From: Climacium dendroides
Lineage: Eukaryota; Streptophyta; Bryopsida; Hypnales; Climaciaceae
Length of the DNA stretch: 64,000 nucleotides
Direction: 5' to 3'
NCBI GenBank assembly: GCA_950106755.1
Contig: OX467088.1
Span: 11,082,001-11,146,000 of the forward strand
Position 1 is the stretch's first letter, and each line of letters begins with the position of its first letter. Shown one piece after another: positions 33,851-43,703 of the stretch. The position numbers and the translations under genes are program-made. Below the pieces are notes generated by a model. The model searched no databases, had not been told where the DNA came from, and was given only the letters and a program-made list of their open reading frames with translations.

Positions 33851-36849
33851 TCAATCGTCACCAAAGTTGCCAAACTCGTCCTCATCGTCCAGGCTGAGAT
33901 GCGGTGGCGTCGAGGGTCCCTGACACAAGAGCTGCTGGAGGTCCAGAGGTTTGGGGACGACTATTTGAGCACGAGAGCCACCCGATTCAAAGTAGTTGCA
34001 AAGCAGCGCCTATGAATGGCAGCACCAAGGTTAGGTTAGTATATATGGTACTTCAACACGCCATTCTCGACAACTGGGTGGAAGGATGTCGAGGGAGCTC
34101 AATGCAGTGGACAGCAACTCTTTTCTGTCATATCGATGATAAACAAAACGGCGTCGGCACTCTTGGATCACCTGATCTCTAACCAAGGTTTTTCAGTAAA
34201 ATTAGACTGTTTCATGAGCTTTTAAACAAATAATAAAAGATCTTTCATGAGAAGGTCTCCCTACGGTCACAGGAAGCATAAGGAGACCTCATGAATCATG
34301 GGGAAGATTCTTTAAATGATGATGTCTATGCTCCCGAAACAGTCTAATTTTTTTAAAACATTGTTTTTAACTCAGTGAACAAGTGAGAGACAACCTTGTA
34401 TCTGAAAGTCGAGTACATATCATATTCGAAAGTGGACTCCCAATTAGCATGGAGGACTGCAAGTGAGGCCATCATCAGCGGTCAACTGAAAAAAATAATT
34501 ACTTACCATGGCTGCGTAAGCGTCCAGTTGCTCCTTTCGTGATCGTCGGTTACTGCCTCTGCAAAAATATACCCCCAACTGCCATCAGCATTTCTGGCGC
34601 ATTCATATCAACTTGAAGACTCTGAAGCTGCAGGTCTTGGCATGTTGTCTGACAGTTGCTTACTGTCTTCCAGTCTCTTGAAATGGTCAAGAGTATCAAC
34701 TTACTGAACATTCCTGGCAGAAATGAGCAAAATACGTGGAATCTTGCGCTCATGACAGACATGACTGTACTTGCAATTCTACTCGAATGAAGTCGTAACA
34801 TAGTGAAATGCCAAAGTTTGCCTATGCAATTACCCTGTCCAAACAAGCAAGAAAATGGGAAGGAACAGAAAAGGAAAAGGAAATGCTTGCATGTCAATCA
34901 TGTAGTCCAGCGCATCCTGAGAAGTGCCATACTCGTCTTGCAAATATACTCGCCACCCTCTGCAGTACATCACAAGTCAACTGTAGATCGTAAGAAAATG
35001 CTCACTGAAATACATGACCACCAGATTATTGCCTCGTGGATTTCTTCAGTCTCAAATCTTATGGAAAAGACTACTCCTACTACACAATTTCTTTCACAGA
35101 TTGTATGCTGCATGTGAACACAATGACCTCGACACTAATTGAAATAAAAATAAAAATAAAAATAAAAATGCAGGAGATTCTTGAGTTACATTCATACTAG
35201 GATGAAGGAAAGTTACCGCTGAGCCGCAAGATAGGACAGCCTCCCAGCAAAGCTCCGAGACTTGTTGGCTTGCTCTGTGTCCTTACCATCAAAGGACTTC
35301 GGTAGGCCAACCACAAATTCGTCTGCTTTCTGTAGAAACGCAGCCGAATCACTTATCAACACAACGTCCCAATTTTATCCGAAACTCCCCCCCACTTCTG
35401 AATTGCTGTTCCCAGCGAAAAGGGTGGAAGGCAGTTCCAATGTGACTTGAAAGAATTTAACAGTAGTAGAAAGCTCAAACAGTCATAACATTATGAACCA
35501 GTAGTAGAAAAATACTTTCTGCTTCCCACGAAAATAGGAATCCCGCTGATTATGTGTCACTGGCCACCTTAATGAAAATCCCTCCCCAGAATCCCAAAGA
35601 GGTACACTCCACACTCTGATTAAAGTCTTAACCCCTAAAGGTCCAGACGTTCAAATTTCAATCAACAGATGAAAGCAAACATGTCCTGCGCACTCATAAT
35701 CTTTGTTTTTTCATCCATCTATATATTTGCAGATTCTTGTGCTAATTCTGTTCCATTTGTACAGTACAGATTTTCTGAACTTTTTCCTCTGCAAATCCTC
35801 TACAGTTCCAGGTGTATAAGTATGTCTAACATCAAAAAGTAACTTTCACTAGTTCAAAAAATGACCCTTCAAAATGTTATAGAATGTTTAGAATGCTTAG
35901 TAAATAGCAACGCTGAACTCACTTCCTCGATCATGTCTCAATGAAACAAACTCGCCTGATTGGGAATAAGAGGAGTAGACAATACCTCCTGCAATGCGGC
36001 TTGTAATAAGGTTTCCAGTAACTTGTCTCCCCTCTGCCGCACCACCTACAATCATAAAGAGGCTCCTTCAAATTGGGATTCCTAAAGAGGGCAGTGTTCT
36101 CGACGATTGTAACATAATTCATCTAAAATGTTTCCAAAATGTTCGGGAATTGTAAACGAGCACTGACTGCTCTGATCGCATAAATCAATTAGCTCAATCA
36201 AAGAGAGGTTAGTGTCTAGGTTTAGGATTAGGGTTAGGGTTTAAGAGTTAGGGGTTACGGTTTCCTCTGATTCCAACAGTGAGAAAACGAGGTTTTTCAA
36301 CAGGCATAGTACTACCCTAAACCGCATTCTCCGAATCATTATAATTAAATGGCCCAACATTGAATACAACAGCCTGAAACAAATGAGCATTTTGTAGAAT
36401 AGACGGAGAATTCGTATTGCTCACATTCAGACACAGGAGGAATTGGAAGTGAACAGGAAACTCACAGTCAAAGGCCGTGGCGCAAAACCACCTAGACTGA
36501 CGGACAACCCCGTCTTTGCATCGCCGAGGTCCACACCAAGTGTATGTCCCCGCAGCCTGCCATCTTTGGCCTTTCGCGCATTGCATTCCAGACTAGCAAT
36601 CTTCCCTTTGAGCTCCGACCTCAATTTCGGATCGTCCACCACTTTGCCTTCCTCGTCTCTTTTCTTGGAGCTTTTCTGTCCTCGCTTCCCATCCTCAACT
36701 TTCTCACCTCTCAGAGCACAAACTACCCCACTTGTCCTCAATTTGGGCAAACTGGGCAACTTGGGCAACTGACGAGTGTGCCCAGATACGGAGCCCAGTT
36801 GCAATCGAGGAATCTTGGGGATCAACACAACATGATTCAGAGTGGCCAT
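33851..36849 (-). CDS. RuvX/YqgF-family Holliday-junction resolvase-like nuclease, 278 aa, six exons
   Basis: YqgF/RuvX proteins have an RNase H-like fold and act on Holliday junctions or on rRNA 5' ends in bacteria; the plant forms are probably organellar. Exons (minus): 36849-36466, 36045-35986, 35329-35217, 34959-34891, 34558-34507, 34009-33851. They sum to 837 bp with consistent phases. Exon 1 has a basic N-terminal extension (MATLNHVVLIPKIPRLQLG...), which could be a chloroplast or mitochondrial transit peptide, then LGVDLGDAKTG with catalytic-type Asp107. Exon 2 gives the helix RGDKLLETLLQ. Exon 3 gives EFVVGLPKSFDGKDTEQ (the family's GLP...DG motif). Exon 4 gives VYLQDEYGTS (DE motif, Asp194-Glu195). 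Exon 5 gives QLDAYAAM (Asp221). Exon 6 gives NYFESGG and an acidic tail. Intron 4 appears to start with GC rather than GT. All catalytic-type acidic residues are kept, so the gene looks functional. The exon chain is a manual prediction. Confidence 0.88.
34198..34351. mobile_element. MITE-like foldback element (about 154 bp) in intron 5 of the RuvX gene
   Basis: The ends are a perfect 16-bp inverted repeat, AAAATTAGACTGTTTC at 34198-34213 and its complement at 34336-34351. The pairing continues with mismatches (ATGAGC against GCTCCC). A second inner pair, AGGTCTCC at 34253-34260 and GGAGACCT at 34282-34289, lets most of the element fold into one hairpin. There is no coding capacity. A target-site duplication is not clear. 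Confidence 0.7.
35141..35169. repeat. AAATA pentanucleotide microsatellite in RuvX intron 3-4 region
   Basis: About five copies of AAATA/TAAAA between exons 3 and 4 of the RuvX gene. Confidence 0.9.
35628..35645. repeat. Solitary TTAA-type terminal repeat in RuvX intron 2
   Basis: TTAACCCCTAAAGGTCCA matches the terminal repeat of the TTAA-flanked elements (58793, 38226) with one difference. No opposite end was found nearby, so it is a relic or a chance match. It lies in the intron between exons 2 and 3. Confidence 0.4.
36216..36262. repeat. Degenerate telomere-like repeat in RuvX intron 1
   Basis: The plus strand reads CTAGGTTTAGGATTAGGG, then TTAGGGTTTAAGAG, then TTAGGGGTTACGG. These are variants of the plant telomere unit TTTAGGG. 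Such words are known as interstitial telomeric repeats and as telo-boxes near plant 5' gene regions. Confidence 0.6.
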
Positions 36850-37560
36850 TTGACCACCTTGTTATAATGATCCCATTACATGACTCCAAAGGAAAGTGTC
36901 AATTCTAATGTATGCAGCTGACGTCCGAAGACTTCAATTCAGTCGAGACACGATGATCCATGTATGAATCAATCTTTTCAAGTCTTCCTCTCGCCTTGTC
37001 TCTTCGGGTCTTCGGCTCTCTTTCAATTGTGTCTGTTCTTAATTCAAACTGCTAAACCCTAACCTCTCAAGCCTCCAAGCAGGGAAGCAGCAGCAGCAAC
37101 AACAACAACAGCTCGACGTGAACAACTTCCGATATATGCAGCTTCTGAAAACTTGACGAGAATTTGACGCTGCAACAGATACAAAACTCGACTAGAAATT
37201 GCAAATTAAGGAGACCGAAAAAACCTAAACCCAACGAATCGCTAAACCCTTACCACCTTCGAAGAGGAGAACACATTCTACAGCTTGATAATATAAACAC
37301 CACCCAATGTCAGCAACAAGTTCCAGAACTTAATCTGTGCCTAACCTCAGCCTATCATACATGAATCAATCTCTTCGAATTCTTGGGCAAAGTTCAACTG
37401 TGTCTGAAATCAGCTCCCAATTGCTAAAAGCCTGAATTTCCTGCTCCATGGAGAATAACTGCCAAATTGCTAAACCCTACTTCAGTAAAATACAATCTGG
37501 TGCAGCAAAACTGATTGAGAGAGATGGCGCAAATGTACAGTTCACTGGATAAGGCATCTT
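36850..37560. other. 5' flank of the RuvX gene
   Basis: Sequence upstream of the ATG at 36849 contains several CTAAACCCTA words (37049, 37222, 37471) and a CAG/CAA tract (37080-37115), but no clear TATA box. CTAAACCCTA words near a 5' end are common in plant housekeeping promoters. Confidence 0.4.
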
Positions 37561-37750
37561 TATTTTTTTATGTTTCACTGTTGAACCGCGAGGGTGCAAA
37601 ACCAGTGTCACCAACGAAAACAGTGTTACGTCATGGATGAAACATCATTTATTCATCAATTTGTTTGTACATTCATCCAACTGCTTGGGAAAATTGGGTG
37701 AATAGGGTAAATTGGGGTGCATAACATTATTAACCCACAAATGACATGGA

Positions 37751-38115
37751 GGACAAAAGTGCAACTATTCATCCTCCAAATTTTGTGTGAAAAAGAGAAG
37801 TCTTCTACAGTAGCTTGTCTTACAATGAGTGCTTTTTCATTTTTTTTTAAATCAAGAGTTCACAAGGTACCTAAACAAATGATTTCTGCAGTGACTAGCT
37901 AGTCTTTTAAACGTTCAGGTGGACATTTGGCATCTAATGGATGACAAGGAATCTCTCTATATAGGACAGAAGTACAACTATTCATCCTCAAAATTTTGTT
38001 TAGAAAGGAAAGATTTTCTATAGTACTTTGACTTCCAATGAGTGCTTTTGCAATTTTTTAAACCAATGATTCACACAATAATGAAAACTGATGATTTCCA
38101 AAGCCAATCCATCGT
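37751..38115. repeat. Direct duplication, period about 214 bp
   Basis: GACAAAAGTGCAACTATTC at 37751 and GACAGAAGTACAACTATTC at 37965 begin copies that continue with CATCCTC, AAATTTTGT, TTCTAYAGTA and CAATGAGTGCTTTT. The second copy is followed directly by the TTAA element region. Confidence 0.75.
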
Positions 38116-38225
38116 CTTTTAAGGATTAAAGGTTAACCAATGATGGTAGGGGCCTTTTGCTCCCCCATAAAGCAAAGATCCCCAAAGTTTTGCAACTTCT
38201 GAGTCAACCAATGATTCTCTACAAA

Positions 38226-40602
38226 TTAATCCCTAAAGGACCAACATGCATTTTTGGATAGTATAGAAAATTTGGGTAGATACATGTGACTAAAAATTTG
38301 CATATTTTAGGCTAGAATTTTAATAGAAAGTGGGAACAAGGCATATCTTTCATGTGCAATCAATTTCATGACATTTAGAAATATAAGTCAAAAGTTATAG
38401 CCAAATATGTTATTTTTTTCACCAGTTGGGCAGTATGGGCAGATCAGAAAAAAAAACACTTTTTTTGGAAAAAAAATTTTGAAATTGGTTTTCTAGAATT
38501 ATACTAGTGGTTGGCACTTGCTATACTATACTTAGAATTTTATAAGAATTTTTATGTATTAGATAGAATGCAGAACAAAAATTTTAATAAATCTTCAAAT
38601 AAAAATGACTAAAATCTTTGTATAATTTTTGAAATGTACAATAGAAATTTATTGAATGATGAATGAAACATATGCAATGGTAAATACTATAAAAGATACA
38701 CATACATTAGAATGCATTAGAAATTTGACTCCATTGTTACAAAAAATGGCAACCCAAATTGAAGAATTGAAAAGAAAAATTTATAAATTTCAAAAACTTT
38801 GTGAACAACTTAATTGTTGTGAAATCCAAAATTGCTTCAATTGAATAAATTTCTCAAAATCATTTGGTTGCAGCAATAGAAAATTGGGATCATGAAAGCT
38901 CAAAGCTTACAAAAGCACAAAATCATAGAAGTGCAAAGAAGTGTAAAGCCAAAAGAAGCAATGGATTTGCTACCTCTATAATATCATCCTATGGATCCTC
39001 TTTAATATCACCTTAATTGCAACAACTATATTATTTCTATAATATCACCCTTTGTAAAAAGTGATATTATAGAAGCGATTGCAAACTACTACTCTATTTC
39101 TGTAATATCACATTGTGTGAAAATATAATTTCTATGTATGCATGATTGAATTTTTTTAATAAAATATTTAAAATAATTATTTTAAAGACTTATGAAAATC
39201 ATTATCATGCATTCTATTCAAATATATCAAAATTTTATTAATATGTGATACAAAGAATGCGTAGCATAGTAAGCACGAGCCCCTAGTATTAATGGTAGCA
39301 TTTGTGATATTATAGAGGGACTTATGATTTTAGTAGTATGATATAAGGTAAGACAGCCCATTGTGGTCAAATGACCCATTGCAGTTGCCTAAGAAATGAC
39401 CCATTGCGGTCGCCTAAGAAATGACCCATTGTGGGTTTTTTTCAGGATGTGGGATGTGGGCAACAATGCATGTCTTACATGACAGCAATGGAGTGAACAC
39501 TAACCTCATTAGGGTTTTCAGTGCGAAGTCCATTGTAAAAATTGACTTTTTTGGCTTTTTGTAATAGAAAATATTTTGACTACATTAGGTAGTGAGATGA
39601 GCATTACAGATTCAGATTTTGTTGGTCTCATTAGGGTTTTCAGTGTGAAGTCCATTGTAAAAATTGACTTTTTTGGCTTTTTGTAATAGAAAATATTTTG
39701 ACTACATTAGGTAGTGAGATGAGCATTACAGATTCAGATTTTGTTGGTCTTAAGGTAGTCTATAGACTCTTTTGAGTTCAATGCTTCAAAAATTCCTAGT
39801 AAATTCATACTTTGTCAAAAAAAATTAATTTCAATTGCACTTGCTATTTTTCACACTTATACTAATGTGGGAAAAATTTTGAAAAATTTCAGCAACAAGA
39901 TAATGCCAAATTCCTCATTCTGACTACAATGGACTGGTTTACCTTATGTGGAAAGATTTAAATCATTCCATTTTGATCAATGAGATCAAAGTTATGAGCA
40001 ATTTTTGTTTGCGGGTAGTTATAGATTATCTACTCTAAAATAAACTTTGAAGTCCTTTATCTCACTCAAATTTTAATATTTTTTGAAAAAAATAAAATCA
40101 TGGGATGTAGATTGTTCATAACAACATTTCAACCATTGGAATTGACATTTTTCAATTCCATAAATAAGTCCTTAACAATTTAATATTTTGAATCATTTTC
40201 AACTACTGTATACTTACTATTTTTTCCTATATGTTGTACAATTCAAAATGATCTGAAATTTTTCAAGAATGTGACCAACTTGTCCAAGAAAAAGAATCCA
40301 AAGAGTAACCACCATTTTGAACATTTTTTCATAGGAATGTGAGCTTGTGAAAAGCAATTGCCTTGTTTTTTGTAAGGCTAAAAAAATGATTTCAATGAAT
40401 TTGAATGCTTATATCTTGCAATCCACGTAGTGGAAATTTCTGAAATTTTTACCACATGTTCTCAACTCAACATACTAAAAGATCCTATGGTTACATGTGG
40501 AAAAAAAAAGTTTCTTTCAAAAATTTGGTTCTTGTACTAGAAATGGCAGTTTTGGAGCGTTTTCAATGAAAACATTATATTGAAGGAACTTTAGGGGTTA
40601 AA
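38226..40602. mobile_element. TTAA-flanked inverted-repeat element, long copy (2.4 kb)
   Basis: The left end is TTAATCCCTAAAGGACCA (38226-38243). The right end is the near complement ending CTTTAGGGGTTAA at 40602. The interior shares colinear blocks with the 908-bp copy at 58793-59700 and the 910-bp copy at 62792-63701 (for example ATGNNATGTAGATTGTT and GAAATGRCAGTTTTG blocks). It is longer partly through a 122-bp tandem duplication. No transposase ORF was found, so this is a non-autonomous element. TTAA at both ends and termini starting YCCC match the piggyBac pattern; class assignment is inference. Confidence 0.6.
39505..39748. repeat. 122-bp tandem duplication, one mismatch
   Basis: The unit starting CTCATTAGGGTTTTCAGTG at 39505 is repeated from 39627. 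The copies differ at one position (GTGCGAAG versus GTGTGAAG, another C/T difference). This is a very young duplication inside the long TTAA element. Confidence 0.97.
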
Positions 40603-41499
40603 CTAAATTTACTCTCAAGGTTTCCATGGATGGTCTCAAGGTTTCCATGGACGGATTATCCCAATCTACAAAGAGAGTTTGCACACAACTCACCCAAAAT
40701 CAAAACATGCAAGGCACTTTTAATTTTCTTAAAATTAAGTAATGTCATTGGGATGCTCACTAGGATCCCTCTCAAGACAAACTCTGATTTGAGCAGATCT
40801 CATGGGTTGTAAGTTGTCCAAAAAGTGAATTCATTCTCCCACCACAATTTTTTTTTTGCTATAGTTTTCATCTATTCAAAGATGGAAAATATTCAAAATA
40901 TGTATTTATTTTTCCTAAGTTGCTACACTATGAAATATCACCACAAATGAAATCTTAGCTATAGGAGTTTTGTTACACTTAATATTTGGGTATTACAACA
41001 ATCTTCACTATAGGTATGAAGTAATTTACAAATATGTAAAATGTGAATGAAAATTCATTATTAAGTAGTCCAAGAGTTTACATTCAACCAACAAAAGTGA
41101 TACCATTGTAAAAATTCAACAGTAAGTCAACAATTTCATCCATTAGTAAACAAAGAATCCATTGTTTGAATATTCCCTCAAAATTTTGTTGCCAACTCCT
41201 CCAATTCCAATTGGTCAGATTTTCCTTAACATCAAAAGTCACATGATAAGGTTTTACCCTACTACGTGAAGGTCAAATTTGGTATAAGGTCAATCACATA
41301 TTCATTTTTGTAAGAAGTGTCACATGTCATCTTGTGAATGGGGTGAGGTGAGGAGGTATGGCCTCTTGAGAATCTAACATGGAAATTTAATTTTGGCTAA
41401 AATGAGTGCCAAATCAAACCTTTATGTACCACAAACATGTAGTTATTATTGATTTGGTTTTTTCAATTGGGGAAGGTTGATGGATTTGTTGGATTTGTT

Positions 41500-41638
41500 G
41501 GATTTGTTCTTTACAATGAATTTGTTTTACACTCAATAAGGTAAACTAGCCTAGTTTGCCATGTTGACATTGTTGAAAAATTAAAAAAAAATTCCATGTA
41601 AAGACTAATGTGAAAAATGGAGAAAGTAAGTAAATATG

Positions 41639-41697
<59 letters not shown>

Positions 41698-42730
41698 TTT
41701 TTTTTAAATTTAAATTTTTTTTTTTTTTTGTATGTATATGTTTTTTGAACAAAGTAGAAATTTGTTATGAATTCTTGAAGAATGCTTCTCAATTGGCCTA
41801 GAACTACCCCAAAACCAACAAATATTGTATCAATAATGGTCATTTTATTCACCTCAAGTACTCACAATATTTTTTGACATGGTTACAACATGAAGACCTA
41901 AAAAAGTCACTTCTTGTGATGAATTTACACTCAAAAGGTGGACGTTCCTATTACAATCACTAATCACTCTATGACCATCATCCAAGGCTTACATTGATTG
42001 TAACCACTAATTCAACCTAATGTAGCCCAAATTTCATTATTGAAAAAAGTTTGTCATGGTTTGATGCAAGACTTGAATTGATCATTCCCTAGGTGTCTAG
42101 GATGAATCTTTTGCTTGTAGTCAGATAATTCACCTTAGAGTTGTTAAGTGTATGAGCCTCCATTATCAATCTTGCCAAAAGACCACCATCTAAACTAAAG
42201 AATCAATGGTAAATTGCTAGTTAATGATGTCATTGGAAGAAGTCATTGAGCATGTGGCATTCCATAATTCCACCATTTTGTGAGTTCATTGTATTGTCTT
42301 CAACATGATTAGTGTTTCATATGAATGACCTAATATCAATTATTGATGCTTTCAAAAGGGTTTATGAGGGCCATCATTTCATACCAAATAGTTAATTGAA
42401 GTTGAAAAAAGTAGTTCAATAATTGCTTTTAAAATTACTAAAAATTTCAAAAATAATATTTTATTTTTGTAAGACTTCAACACCTTCATTATAGGAACAC
42501 TAAGAAGGTCGCAAATTTATTATTCTAAGATTTGCATGTGGACCATTTTAAAACTTGCATGAGGTTCATTTTCTGATAGTTCAACATTTGCAACATTGAT
42601 TTATTTGTTTTCCAACTGTATCTCAAAGTAATTTCCAAAAGATTCAACTTTTGTTTTTTAATCAATTTTTTGGACAACCTTGATAGTTGGGTATAATATG
42701 TTTTCATTTTTGGGCCAAAGTTATATTCTT
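41500..42730. repeat. Dispersed repeat, homologous to parts of 55.7-58.5 kb
   Basis: Text at 41780-41990 (AATTGGCCT, AAAACCAACAAA, ATAATGGTCAT, ACAACATGAA, CTCAAAAGGTGGA) recurs in order at 56130-56330. Text at 42050-42110 (GATCATTCCCTAGG) recurs at 58250-58300. The second copy therefore carries about 1.9 kb of extra sequence between the shared parts. Identity of the element is unknown and it has no ORF. Confidence 0.6.
41637..41697. repeat. Compound TA/TG microsatellite
   Basis: A (TA)n tract, then about 13 TG units, then (TA)n again, followed by T-rich runs to about 41730. Open frames through it are artefacts of low complexity. Confidence 0.97.
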
Positions 42731-43427
42731 TCTAATTCATAGAAATTCAACTTTGATGGTACTATGTTTTAGCTACTCAATAGTATAGTTTAACTGTAAT
42801 ATCTTGACAATTGCATAATTATAAGTAGTGTTAATAGTTGTATGAGTAGTCTTAATAGTTGTATAATTATGAAATCAAATACTAATATAGTTGTATAAGT
42901 ACAATAGTCACAACAATTATGAGTACAATAGTATTACAATTGAATTATTGTATTCTTCATACAATATGTAGTTTCAAACAACTTAGATGCCTGTCTAATT
43001 TATTTAAATTATATTTTTAAATTGCCCAACTTCATTATATTATTTTTGAGTTGCCTAACCTTTTTTGAACTTTAATTAATTACTAGTTAAAAATCTGCCT
43101 AAGCTACTAGGAAGCTATGGTAAGAAGATTCAAAGTCCTATACCGTACGTGAAGGTCTGATTCAGCACCAAAGTGCCGGAATACTTTACTTTTCGCGCGC
43201 GAAGGGTTTCGGCACGTAAAACGTTTTTTTTAGGGTTTCGACGTCTCGGCGTTTTAACTTTCTCATATTTGGCGGCTTCTCAGGGTGTTTTCTTTCGGCG
43301 GCTCCTCACCGTTCTTCTTTTCGACAGACTTATAGGATTTTGTCTTCTAATAGCTCTCAGATATTCTTCTTTTGAGCAATTTAGAGAGTCCTGACTTTCG
43401 GCGGCTTGCATCTTCACCTATTTTCAG

Positions 43428-43703
43428 GTGCGATACATGACTTGTCTTCAATTGGTTCTCATTATTTGTGTTATCTTGTTTCTTATCACTTTGAAGCTAC
43501 TACTAAGTCTTATACTGCACCATGGATTCTCAATGCGGTATTTTCAAGTATTTGCTATTGTTCTTATGGGACCTCCAATTGTTTGTACCTGTAGAGAGTG
43601 TGTTGGTTTTGCAAAGCAATGTACGTGTGTTTTGAAAACTTACAGAGCATTATCACTTGTTGATGCTATTAGAGAGAGAGCAAGGAAGTGTAGATGCAAA
43701 TAG
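43428..43703 (+). CDS. Cys-rich leader ORF inside the pogo-like transposon (uncertain)
   Basis: An open frame starts at a GTG at 43428 (nearest ATG at 43437) and ends TAG at 43701-43703, about 89-91 codons. A hydrophobic N-terminal part is followed by a Cys-rich end with CTCRECVGFAKQCTCV and a basic RERARKCRCK tail. It precedes the transposase start by 155 bp. It could be an upstream ORF, a second small protein of the element, or chance. No family is recognised. Confidence 0.25.
   Translation: MRYMTCLQLVLIICVILFLITLKLLLSLILHHGFSMRYFQVFAIVLMGPPIVCTCRECVGFAKQCTCVLKTYRALSLVDAIRERARKCRCK

Noticed and set aside
34803..35117. 104-codon plus-strand frame
   Set aside because: It overlaps exon 4 and introns of the RuvX gene on the opposite strand, where the phase-consistent exon chain is far better supported.
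41511..41852. Minus-strand frames of 68-113 codons through the TA/TG microsatellite
   Set aside because: The product is a Tyr-Ile-Thr-His dipeptide-type repeat produced by the microsatellite.
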